A stretch of 8,261 nt of DNA. It comes from Bacteroidetes bacterium UBA7692. Its GTDB lineage: Bacteria > Bacteroidota > Bacteroidia > Chitinophagales > LD1. The stretch spans positions 1 to 8,261 of the forward strand of contig DLGO01000018.1 of assembly GCA_002482725.1 (NCBI GenBank), read 5' to 3'. The position numbers and the translations under genes are program-made. Positions 1-6,304 of this stretch are shown here, piece by piece (positions within the stretch are counted from its first letter, which is position 1; each line of letters opens with the position of its first letter). The notes under the pieces are model-generated. The model saw only the letters and a list, made by a program, of their open reading frames with translations, was not told the origin of the DNA and searched no databases.

Positions 1-2736
1 CCAGCCCTGGAACGAATCACCCATGGACGAAAGCAGGTTGCGCTTGTTTACGTTTTCCATAGGTGGATTAAGCTTGCCCGGGCACGACAGGTAAAAGCGG
101 ATGCACTGGGTAAAAAAGTTCAGGCACAGGTTCCATTCTTTATCATCGAAATCTATACCCAAGTTCTTGCCAAAGTCGTCGCGCACACCACGGTCCTCCC
201 TGTACTCGTTCATAATATTGTGGTGGTAGTAGTCGCTGAATATGGTGTACAGGATCCTGCGGGCCTTGGAGTTATCTATCTGGAAAGGTGGATAGTTGGA
301 TGTAAACCAAAGCTTCGGCGATTCGCTGAAGGGTATGGTGTATTGCTTAGTATTTTTTGGGTTGACCTGCATAGGGCCGGTGATAGAGCCAAAGAAGAAA
401 TCGAAGTTCAGGAAGCGCCAACAGTCGTCTATAATAAAAAGATCGGTGTGCTTGGTGGTGTTCTCGTATATGTGTTGGTTATCTGTAAGCTTCTTATTAC
501 GGCCATCCCGGTATTGTGTCTTCAGCAATTGATTGGCATTAATAAGCTGAGCGCCCAGGGACTTGCCGGAGCCCCCGGAGCTGTCGTCGCCCTCGGTTAT
601 CTTAGCATCCATACTCCAGACGGCCCAGGCGCGGGATACATCCTTGTACCGGTGAAAGATGTAGCCGTAGGCGTATATCTTGTTTATCAGGTGCTCCTTT
701 TGCTCCTGCTGCTCCCTGGCTGTAAGCAGAGGGCCGGCTATATTGAAATGATGGTCTATACTGTAAGCAGCGGCCTTGTCTCTCGGCAGGCCCTCCATAA
801 GCTTGTAATCCTCCTTTGCAAAGCTATACCTGGCTGCGTAGTCTTCCCGCTCATTGGCAGGAATGCCATCGAGCCGGTCCTCCAGCTCTTCGCGCCAATA
901 TAAGCGGGACCCGTTTATAAGATAGCGGAAGAAAAGACAATCCTGATTTGCGATATCGATATCCCAATGATCATCTTTTTTGGTAATGGTAAAAAACGGA
1001 TCCAGTAGCTTGAACGGCTTGGAAATGATCTCCTCCTCCCAGGTGTACTTATCTGTCATACCAGGGCGAAAGGTTTCGATACCGTCGGCAGTGACCTTTA
1101 CCGAGCCATTGGCAAAGAACATCCACTGGCTTTGCTTATCGAAATCGGAGAAGTCGATATCTACAAATGGCAGGTTGGACAGGCTGTTTTCATTCAGCTG
1201 GGTAGTGCGCAGAAACTCATTTAACAGTGCCACATCGGCGTACCGGCTGCGCAGGAAGTTGATGACAAAATCCCGGATTTTGCGCGGGTCCAGCTCCTTA
1301 ACAACATTATCCTTTATATGTACATAGGTATAGGAGTCTTTGGCAGATTCTATTTCGTACCGGTAGAATCCGTTACGGTGCAGGAAGTTGATCAGGTGCA
1401 CGTTGTTAACTGTATATCCCTTGCCAATCTTCTTGCCGGAGCGGTCGTACTTGTTCTGTATATCCCAAAAACGGTATGGATAGGAAACCTTTGGCAGATT
1501 GAAAAAATCCCACACGGTATAGAAGCGGAAATAATCCCTGAGGTCCTTGCACTCTTTATTGCGAAAATCGCGCCTGTGGCGAAGTTCTTCAGGCAGGTAG
1601 ATAGTATGCATATCCAAATGCTCCAGGGCTACCTTGTGGGCTTCGCGCAGGCCAGTACGGTCTATATCGGGTATGTTGTATACCTTTTCGCAAAGCGATG
1701 CCAGGTTCTTGAACTGGCCATGGCTCAGGTGCGAGGTTTCGGAATTCATCCAAACAGGCCAGTATTGCTCTGCAAGGTCTTCAGTCTTGCTACTTCGGAA
1801 GCACTGGCCAATGCATGCCAGGTTGAGCCCATCGGAGCCACCGCTTACCAAGGTTACTTGTTTTAGCTTTTGTTTTTTCGACTTTTTTTCGGTTTCATCC
1901 TCTTTCGTTTCAGTTTCATCAAAAGGCTCCGGCTCATCCTGAATAGCGGTTAACTCAGTGTAAGCTTTGAGAGCCTGCTTTTCCCCAAAAATAAAATCTG
2001 CAGGGCGGCCATTATAATGCATGAAGCGCTTGCCGGGATCTGCGGATTTTGGCTGATAAACCTTTTTGAAATTATTCTGGTCCCAAACGAAAATGGGGTA
2101 CTTATCAGTAGAGCTGATTTCGATGGCCGAGCGGTCTTTGATAACGGTGTACATTTCTACAGCATAGAAATTGTACCTGGCAAATACCTTGGCCACTTCC
2201 AGGTGAGCCAAATCGGCAGCGCCTTTGGCCCTGTCTTCGGCAGTGGCGTATTTGGTATCCATATCAGCACCTTCGGCACAATCAATTAAATACTCCCAAA
2301 CCTTTGGTGCAAGTATAGACAGGATTTCTGCACGGGTAAAGTCCCTGAGTGCAAAAGTCCATTTGCCCTCCTGCTCCTCTTCGAGGGCAGGGCGGCGGTA
2401 GATGATGGGCTTTAGCTCAACCTTTGGCAGGTCCGCTTCCGGAACTATGCCAAAGTGTGCGGCAATCGCTGCGATGGCTGTTTTGTAATCGCAGCCCTCC
2501 ACATACATGTAGAGCTGAATGCAGTTTTTACCCTTTTGCCACATGGCAAAATTGGTAACAACCCAGGTGCCGTCTGCCATTTTTTTGACACCGGTGGATG
2601 CGCTCTTTTCGTCATGCATCTTAAACTTCTTTTGGGTATTATTAAAAGAAGCATGCGACTCGGGGAACATCCACTCGACGACAGTACGGCCACCGTCGGT
2701 TTTATTTAAAATTTCCTGTTGATCAATGAATTTCAA
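1..2736 (-). CDS. Primase-helicase with Toprim-like and SF3/D5-like helicase domains (3' end beyond window)
   Basis: The frame is open on the minus strand from an in-frame stop at 2752-2754 to the left edge, giving 912 codons from the TTG at 2736. Seen: residues 36-97 follow the DnaG CHC2 zinc-finger pattern (KFKMHDEKSAS...GTWVVTNF...AAIAAHFGI) but have no CxxC pairs. A charged linker spans about 267-290. A Toprim-like segment spans 295-380, with SGGSDGLNLA (298-307) and DIDRTG (357-362). A P-loop ATPase spans about 700-850, with Walker A GDDSSGGSGKS (716-726), Walker B LFIIDD (766-771), a sensor-like TSNYPP (812-817) and RR at 826-827 as candidate arginine finger. Known: such proteins prime and unwind DNA at phage or plasmid origins. 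Inferred: this is the element's replication protein, last in the leftward operon as far as visible. The start is uncertain: no ATG precedes Met23 (2670), yet residues 7-22 look conserved, so TTG 2736 or ATA 2751 is more likely. Confidence 0.9.
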   Translation of the reverse strand, partial: MKFIDQQEILNKTDGGRTVVEWMFPESHASFNNTQKKFKMHDEKSASTGVKKMADGTWVVTNFAMWQKGKNCIQLYMYVEGCDYKTAIAAIAAHFGIVPEADLPKVELKPIIYRRPALEEEQEGKWTFALRDFTRAEILSILAPKVWEYLIDCAEGADMDTKYATAEDRAKGAADLAHLEVAKVFARYNFYAVEMYTVIKDRSAIEISSTDKYPIFVWDQNNFKKVYQPKSADPGKRFMHYNGRPADFIFGEKQALKAYTELTAIQDEPEPFDETETKEDETEKKSKKQKLKQVTLVSGGSDGLNLACIGQCFRSSKTEDLAEQYWPVWMNSETSHLSHGQFKNLASLCEKVYNIPDIDRTGLREAHKVALEHLDMHTIYLPEELRHRRDFRNKECKDLRDYFRFYTVWDFFNLPKVSYPYRFWDIQNKYDRSGKKIGKGYTVNNVHLINFLHRNGFYRYEIESAKDSYTYVHIKDNVVKELDPRKIRDFVINFLRSRYADVALLNEFLRTTQLNENSLSNLPFVDIDFSDFDKQSQWMFFANGSVKVTADGIETFRPGMTDKYTWEEEIISKPFKLLDPFFTITKKDDHWDIDIANQDCLFFRYLINGSRLYWREELEDRLDGIPANEREDYAARYSFAKEDYKLMEGLPRDKAAAYSIDHHFNIAGPLLTAREQQEQKEHLINKIYAYGYIFHRYKDVSRAWAVWSMDAKITEGDDSSGGSGKSLGAQLINANQLLKTQYRDGRNKKLTDNQHIYENTTKHTDLFIIDDCWRFLNFDFFFGSITGPMQVNPKNTKQYTIPFSESPKLWFTSNYPPFQIDNSKARRILYTIFSDYYHHNIMNEYREDRGVRDDFGKNLGIDFDDKEWNLCLNFFTQCIRFYLSCPGKLNPPMENVNKRNLLSSMGDSFQGW

Positions 2737-2799
2737 AGAGGGAGTTTTTATTTAAGTTTTCAATAGGCGTAGTAGAAAGGGCTGAGGGTTCAGCTCAGC

Positions 2800-3087
2800 T
2801 CAAAAGGGCAAATCATCATCCTGGAATTGTTTAACGCATTCTTTGACTTTCTCCCAATAGTCATTCTCCAGTTGGTCCCTAAACGAATCGAATAGTTCGG
2901 ATGGACCTTCTGCCATAACTGTGCTATAGTCATTGCTAACATGGTAATGGTCAACCTCTGCGAAGTATTCCAGATTGAAAAAGGTAAATGAAAATTTAAC
3001 CACTTGAGGTCGGCCATTACAACCACGGGAAAGAATGGAAATGTCGTGCAGCTTTAGGTTTGGTGAAAAGTCGATGGGAAATTCCAT
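2800..3087 (-). CDS. Small protein with SSB-like acidic C-terminal tip (DDDLPF)
   Basis: A 95-aa protein whose last seven residues are QDDDLPF. This matches the conserved C-terminal tip of bacterial single-stranded-DNA-binding proteins (DDDIPF in E. coli), which docks primase, helicases, RecO, exonucleases and other partners. The first two-thirds (about 11-60) alternate polar and hydrophobic or aromatic residues as in a beta-rich fold. Residues 63-88 look like one amphipathic helix leading into the acidic tip. The protein is shorter than ordinary SSBs and I cannot see a clear OB-fold signature. It lies about 60 bp upstream of the primase-helicase gene on the same strand, which fits a replication role. 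Possible identities are a minimal phage SSB, an SSB mimic that recruits host partners, or an unrelated protein with a chance tail. The coding call is good; the function is a hypothesis. Confidence 0.75.
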   Translation of the reverse strand: MEFPIDFSPNLKLHDISILSRGCNGRPQVVKFSFTFFNLEYFAEVDHYHVSNDYSTVMAEGPSELFDSFRDQLENDYWEKVKECVKQFQDDDLPF

Positions 3088-3160
3088 TTCGATTGAGTTT
3101 GAGTTTAAAAAATCGGCAGACCTTACCCGCTGCCAAAGTCGGGCTGATGATGATTATAAG

Positions 3161-3472
3161 TTATGGCTGGTTCGGTTGGTTTGGCTGGGTATGATTGGCA
3201 ATTGCATCTTTATGTCTTTCCATAAAGTCATCAATATCTATCCCCAAAACGTTGCCCATAGAATGAAGCGAATATTCCATGTGAATACTTTTAAGCCACT
3301 CTGAGCCATCACTTAAATCTGTAGGCCTACGTTTTGGATTTATTACCAATCCGACACCTGCAAAGAATGCATCCCGTAAAGCTGTAACTTGTTCAGGTGG
3401 AAGTGACTGTAATTGCTCCGCTGAAAGAAAGCTTTCGAAAGACTTTTGAATAATTTTCTTGTTGAATAGCAT
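3161..3472 (-). CDS. Hypothetical protein, 103 aa, with Pro/Asn/Gln repeat tail
   Basis: I do not recognise a family. The protein starts with a basic segment (MLFNKK), followed by a helical stretch around SAEQLQSLPPEQVTALRDAFFAG (about residues 17-39). A central segment contains GSEWLKSIHMEYSLHSMG, and an acidic stretch GIDIDDFMERH comes near the end. It ends in a short repeat, TQPNQPNQP. No signal peptide or membrane segment is evident, so it is probably cytoplasmic. It sits in the leftward cluster, about 30 bp downstream of the ASCH-like gene and 73 bp upstream of the SSB-tailed gene, and is probably co-transcribed with them. The opposite-strand frame here is less convincing because it crosses two gene boundaries. 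Confidence 0.7.
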   Translation of the reverse strand: MLFNKKIIQKSFESFLSAEQLQSLPPEQVTALRDAFFAGVGLVINPKRRPTDLSDGSEWLKSIHMEYSLHSMGNVLGIDIDDFMERHKDAIANHTQPNQPNQP

Positions 3473-3502
3473 TGTATAATTGTTTAATCGGTGAAAAGTG
3501 AA

Positions 3503-3937
3503 TTAGAAAAGTGCCGGCTCCGGCAGGGGATTATAGCGTAGGTTGGTCCAATGGTAGAGGATCATCTTTTGGTAGAAGTAGCCCTTCAGCCGGTCTTTTT
3601 TGCGGGGTAGCTTTTGAATCCAGTAATCTGCAAAAGCCTGGCTATCCTCGTGGCCTTCATTGCGTACGAAATACGCTAAGGCTTCGCCGGTGATTTCTAT
3701 AAAGTCTATCCAAATGCGCAACTTAAATCCCGGGTCGGATTTATTGATTTTGATAGTGACTGTTTGCCAACTGTGCAGAGTAAAACCCTTGACAGTTAAA
3801 TGATGAATAGCATCGCAAGCAGCGAATGTAAGAGGCACACCAGTACGCGGCTTGCACTTTGGCCTTACCCTGACGGTATGTAACTGCTTACCAGCTAATA
3901 TCTTTTCAATGGATGCATTGTAGAATGGTAGAAACAT
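3503..3937 (-). CDS. ASCH/PUA-like domain protein
   Basis: A 144-aa protein. The N-terminus (residues 5-25) reads FYNASIEKILAGKQLHTVRVR, close to the opening of phage ASCH proteins: an aromatic residue, then an 'IL.GK..HT.R' motif. PRTGVPLTFA (about 31-40) resembles the following turn and strand. Farther on, IWIDFIEITGEALAYFVRNEG...AFADYW (about 75-106) resembles the ASCH pattern of a strand, a glutamate and a helix with a 'GF.....EF..WF'-like region. ASCH domains are PUA-like folds thought to bind RNA or nucleotides; some members are nucleases or amidohydrolases. The C-terminal 40 residues are basic and aromatic (LPRKKDRLKGYFYQK...). The start lies 2 bp after the stop of the upstream zinc-ribbon gene, so the two are surely in one operon. 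The exact biochemical role is unknown. Confidence 0.72.
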   Translation of the reverse strand: MFLPFYNASIEKILAGKQLHTVRVRPKCKPRTGVPLTFAACDAIHHLTVKGFTLHSWQTVTIKINKSDPGFKLRIWIDFIEITGEALAYFVRNEGHEDSQAFADYWIQKLPRKKDRLKGYFYQKMILYHWTNLRYNPLPEPALF

Positions 3938-3939
3938 TG

Positions 3940-4203
3940 CTAGTTGGATTGTTTATGGTTATCAAATGCAATCCCTCTATTAGAGCGAATTCCTTTCCGC
4001 ACATCTTCAATTACCACTTTAAAATCTTCGGGTAGGATATTGAACTCTTCATCTGTAACCGGAAGCAGGTGCAGGTGGATGTTTAAAATAAACAGCTTAG
4101 TACAATACAGGCATAAGGTAAAATCGCCCGGCGCGGGAGCACCAATAGTTTGGCGATCTAGTAACTTGCCACAGCTACAAATGGTTGGAGATATATTGGC
4201 CAT
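3940..4203 (-). CDS. Small zinc-ribbon-like protein (CxC...CxxC)
   Basis: An 87-aa protein starting MANISPT. Cys9, Cys11, Cys31 and Cys34 (ICSCGKLL...FTLCLYC) form a CxCG-x19-CxxC set, as expected of a zinc ribbon. The C-terminal half (VTDEEFNILPEDFKVVIEDVRKG) is probably helical. The frame stays open upstream to 4356, but that extension lies wholly inside the next gene. The ATG at 4203 follows that gene's TAA stop with one base between, so I chose this start. After the second cysteine pair it shares a layout with the upstream 89-aa protein (CxxCT, then T-x-E and a Leu-Pro), suggesting the two are diverged paralogs. Phage zinc ribbons often bind nucleic acid or transcription factors, but nothing here fixes the target. 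Confidence 0.75.
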   Translation of the reverse strand: MANISPTICSCGKLLDRQTIGAPAPGDFTLCLYCTKLFILNIHLHLLPVTDEEFNILPEDFKVVIEDVRKGIRSNRGIAFDNHKQSN

Positions 4204-4204
4204 A

Positions 4205-4474
4205 TTAATTATAGGTTGGTGATTTATAAAAGGTAAGGCCATGGCCAATGCGCAAATACAAGCGAGTAGACACATAGCAGGTAAGCACTTTGGATGGCAG
4301 CTTACTAACCTGCTCCCTGGTAAGGCGAACGAAACTGCCTTCTTGTAAGACAGCAACTTCGGTACAGTGAGGGCATACCAGTATTTCGGCTATCTCATCA
4401 GTTTGGCCGGAAGTAGCATCTACCCTACCCCAACAGCTGGGGCATTTTGTAAGCTTTATACGGATAATAGACAT
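4205..4474 (-). CDS. Small zinc-ribbon protein (CxxC...CxxC)
   Basis: An 89-aa protein with a textbook zinc ribbon: CPSC at residues 11-14 and CPHC at residues 34-37, 19 residues apart. A helical segment follows (FVRLTREQVSKLPSKVL, about 47-63), then a short aromatic and basic tail. No membrane segment is seen. Its stop codon is one base from the start of the 87-aa zinc-ribbon gene, with which it shares architecture, and it begins about 20 bp after the 186-aa gene. Such proteins are common in phage early regions, where they may bind DNA, RNA polymerase or host regulators. That is general knowledge of the class, not evidence for a particular function here. Confidence in coding is high because the cysteine spacing is intact. 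Confidence 0.82.
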   Translation of the reverse strand: MSIIRIKLTKCPSCWGRVDATSGQTDEIAEILVCPHCTEVAVLQEGSFVRLTREQVSKLPSKVLTCYVSTRLYLRIGHGLTFYKSPTYN

Positions 4475-4493
4475 AGGTGATTATTTGTATTTA

Positions 4494-5054
4494 TTAATAG
4501 CGCTCGCGGTAGTCGTTGCTATCAGAATCAATGGCCTCATCCTCCTTGTGCTGTAGTGCCTGGCACTGGCAAGGGCCGGCTACGATGGGTGAGGCATGTG
4601 CTATGGCTACTACCCAATGTTTGCCACAGGGGCAGTGAGCGCGCACGTTGGCCAGCTTCTTGTATTCTGCAATGCGCAACTCGGCAGCGGTATATACCAG
4701 GGCAAAGCCATGGCGATCGGTACATAGTTCCATAGGGCGAACCTTTTCGGGGTGCAGGGTAGTGGTGTACTGCTGGTCGTCGCGCTTTACCGATATGCTT
4801 TCGATATAGGTAACGGCATTAGAAATGAATTCGCGAAAGCCGGTGATAACTGCGGGGTGGCCATCGGCCAACACGCGGGCATCGACAGCTATAAAAGACT
4901 GTTTTGCTGTGAGCATGTTATGTGGGATTGATTGTGACTTGGAATGTGCCGGGCGCGAAATGCCGGAAGTGTACCAGCTGCCGTAGGTGCCAAAGCTGAA
5001 TATGGTAGCAGCTACCTGGCCAGCAGTAAATCCGAATTGTTGTATTGGATTCAT
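4494..5054 (-). CDS. Hypothetical protein, 186 aa, with C-terminal CxC...CxC putative metal site
   Basis: I do not recognise a family. The ATG at 5054 overlaps the TGA stop of the 221-aa gene in an ATGA arrangement typical of translational coupling, so I prefer it over the ATG at 5087, which would add 11 residues and 33 bp more overlap. An internal ATG at 4916 (Met47, LTAKQSFIAVDARV) is also plausible, because the first 46 residues are glycine-, serine- and aromatic-rich and unlike the rest. The middle (about 50-130) looks beta-rich. Near the end, CPCG (141-144) and CQC (162-164) form a CxC-x18-CxC set that could bind zinc, followed by an acidic tail (KEDEAIDSDSNDYRERY). It is the first of three successive gene products with cysteine pairs. 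The role is unknown. Confidence 0.75.
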   Translation of the reverse strand: MNPIQQFGFTAGQVAATIFSFGTYGSWYTSGISRPAHSKSQSIPHNMLTAKQSFIAVDARVLADGHPAVITGFREFISNAVTYIESISVKRDDQQYTTTLHPEKVRPMELCTDRHGFALVYTAAELRIAEYKKLANVRAHCPCGKHWVVAIAHASPIVAGPCQCQALQHKEDEAIDSDSNDYRERY

Positions 5055-5716
5055 ATTGCAGGAGTTTTGGCGGCAGAAAGGGCGCACTGGGTTAAAAAGA
5101 TTTTGTGGACCAGCTCTATACGGTTGTATAGCTTGATTACCTGCAAGGGTTTTACCACCTTCGGGTATTTGCGCCCGGTGGCCAATACATTGAAGTAGAG
5201 CTGATGGCTGCTATTGGTAAAGGGATTGCGAAAGCGTGGATCTGCCGGATTGTAGCAGAAATCCATCCAAGACTGAATAATATTATATGCCTGGGCACCA
5301 TGCATATATAGCTTGCCTAGGAACTGTCTCATGTTTTCTGGCTCCATACGGTTCCAAACCTGGGTAAAGTCCCTATCCATCATGCGCCACCGGCTGATAA
5401 GTGCAGACTCCTGGGTGCGGGTAAGGCCCCATGTATAAAAATCGGGCTCCCTAACTATGACCAGAGCTGCACTGAACTTGGTGATGTAGATGGATAGATC
5501 CTGCCATGAAAGCTTTGTTTCGGTAACTGTATTCTCTGAGTATATAAGCTTAGGAGTGCGGGCTTGCTCCCACGATAGGCGCCATGAAGCAAGATTGTAC
5601 TCTGTAATAGGTCCACCAAAGCCGAGTATGTACAGTTGCAGGTCGTACCAATCTACCTCGGATAGGTCTGTGGGTTTAGTGACTGCTTGCATGGCTAGGC
5701 GGGGTTTGCTGGCCAT
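5051..5716 (-). CDS. Hypothetical protein, 221 aa, aromatic-rich
   Basis: I do not recognise a family. The protein is unusually rich in Trp and Tyr (for example WYDLQLYILGFGG, SWRLSWEQAR and FYTWGLTRT) and has a basic, hydrophobic C-terminus (KYPKVVKPLQVIKLYNRIELVHKIF). No signal peptide, transmembrane helix or nucleotide-binding motif is obvious. The central part (about 100-150) looks helical. The start at 5716 overlaps the coiled-coil gene by 41 bp. A second ATG at 5692 (Met9) would reduce this to 17 bp and is a reasonable alternative. Its stop overlaps the next start (ATGA at 5051-5054), so the two are probably translationally coupled and their products may act together. The length, the uninterrupted frame and the operon position support a real gene. 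Confidence 0.75.
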   Translation of the reverse strand: MASKPRLAMQAVTKPTDLSEVDWYDLQLYILGFGGPITEYNLASWRLSWEQARTPKLIYSENTVTETKLSWQDLSIYITKFSAALVIVREPDFYTWGLTRTQESALISRWRMMDRDFTQVWNRMEPENMRQFLGKLYMHGAQAYNIIQSWMDFCYNPADPRFRNPFTNSSHQLYFNVLATGRKYPKVVKPLQVIKLYNRIELVHKIFLTQCALSAAKTPAI

Positions 5717-5900
5717 ACTGCATGGTCAGATCATGGTATTCTGTTTGCAGCTGCAGTATTTCTTCGCGCAGCTGTCGGGTGGCATTGGCCATGCGGCGCA
5801 TGGCGGCTAGCTTATCCTGCTGTTCCTGCTCAATGTCCCTGAGGCGGGCAGATATCTTTGCTCTTTGTTCCTGGTACTCCAGATATTTCTCAATCGTCAT
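5676..5900 (-). CDS. Small coiled-coil protein
   Basis: A 74-aa protein dominated by one helix. Residues 3-62 are rich in Glu, Gln, Arg and Leu with heptad-like spacing (YQEQRAKISARLRDIEQEQ, RQLREEILQLQTEYHDLTMQ), as in a dimeric or trimeric coiled coil. The last 12 residues (GQQTPPSHASSH) look disordered. No membrane segment is seen. It overlaps the next gene and follows the first gene of the operon after a 60-bp gap. Coiled-coil proteins of this size occur in phage early operons as scaffolds or as partners of other small proteins, but no specific role can be assigned. The antisense frame over the same bases is also open but translates to a cysteine- and serine-rich product with no structure, so it is treated as a shadow. 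Confidence 0.7.
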   Translation of the reverse strand: MTIEKYLEYQEQRAKISARLRDIEQEQQDKLAAMRRMANATRQLREEILQLQTEYHDLTMQYGQQTPPSHASSH

Positions 5901-5960
5901 ATAGAGGATTTAATAATGACCTTAACAATAGTCTAATAGATGATTACACGGCAATTTTTT

Positions 5961-6203
5961 TTATTCCGTTAAAGAACGAAGAATTTGTTCGTTCTCTGCT
6001 TGTTCTTTCTTTACGAACTCCAAATAGTTCTGAGAAGTCAATAATATCTTACGAACCGCATCCCTTGCTACAGCTCTGTTACTGAAATAGTTAGCAGCCT
6101 GCTGATAAGTAAATTTCCCCTTACCATAAGCCACCAAACCTTTCATATTTCCCACTTCAAGTATTCGCTGTTTAAGCTTATTGACTTCTGTATTTGTTTG
6201 CAT
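5961..6203 (-). CDS. First gene of leftward operon; small possible HTH regulator
   Basis: An 80-aa protein. Residues 28-54 (GKGKFTYQQAANYFSNRAVARDAVRKI) resemble the helix-turn-helix of MerR- or excisionase-type proteins: a short strand, then 'T..qAA.yF', a turn, and a second helix with Arg and Asp contacts. The flanks are helical and charged, with EFVKKEQAENEQILRSLTE at the end. The match is weak and I give it only as a possibility. It is the promoter-proximal gene, opposite the repressor gene, which is where temperate phages usually place a Cro-like or excisionase-like regulator. Base composition is AT-rich, like the divergent repressor and unlike the GC-richer genes farther left. The start at 6203 lies just inside one arm of an inverted repeat in the control region. 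Confidence 0.68.
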   Translation of the reverse strand: MQTNTEVNKLKQRILEVGNMKGLVAYGKGKFTYQQAANYFSNRAVARDAVRKILLTSQNYLEFVKKEQAENEQILRSLTE

Positions 6204-6304
6204 TATCTTGTTAATGAGTTCGTATATAAATCTTAATTCCTATGCAAAGAAGAGTCCATTTTTTCGTAAACACAAGATAACAGAACAAAATTTAGTAATC
6301 TTTT
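6204..6304. promoter_or_regulatory. Divergent control region with candidate promoter and operator repeats
   Basis: This 101-bp AT-rich gap separates the leftward operon from the repressor genes and must hold both promoters. For the minus strand, TTTG (plus 6245-6248) and TATATACG (plus 6221-6228), 16 bp apart, loosely match the Bacteroidota -33/-7 elements. Two repeated motifs could be operator half-sites. TTATCTTGT at 6203-6211 is inverted as ACAAGATAA at 6272-6280. TTCGTA occurs at 6219-6224, overlapping the candidate -7 element, and again at 6263-6268. An inverted TACGAA lies inside the first gene at 6012-6017. The position between divergent early and repressor genes is the strong evidence; the individual elements are tentative. 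Confidence 0.55.

Noticed and set aside
220..903. Long plus-strand open frame (227 codons) with a hydrophobic translation
   Set aside because: It is fully antisense to the primase-helicase, across its Walker motifs. Its Val/Leu-rich product is what the complement of that coding sequence gives, and no motif is seen.
1318..1866. Plus-strand open frame of 182 codons
   Set aside because: It is antisense to the Toprim-like region of the primase-helicase, whose conserved motifs are read from the minus strand.
2445..2709. Short open frames on both strands near the front of the primase gene
   Set aside because: They overlap the conserved zinc-finger-like segment read in the main minus-strand frame and have no recognisable features.
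3161..3190. G/T-rich short repeat (ggtt units) as a possible repeat array
   Set aside because: It is simply the coding sequence of the Asn-Gln-Pro tail of the 103-aa protein and is too short and irregular for an array.
4204..4356. N-terminal extension of the 87-aa zinc-ribbon protein to an ATG at 4356
   Set aside because: The extension lies entirely within the 89-aa zinc-ribbon gene, whose intact cysteine spacing shows which frame is used. The ATG at 4203, one base after its stop, is the natural start.
5974..5994. Inverted repeat GAACGAA/TTCGTTC as a terminator of the first leftward gene
   Set aside because: The stem is only 7 bp, lies inside the coding sequence, and on the minus strand is followed by A-rich rather than T-rich sequence.
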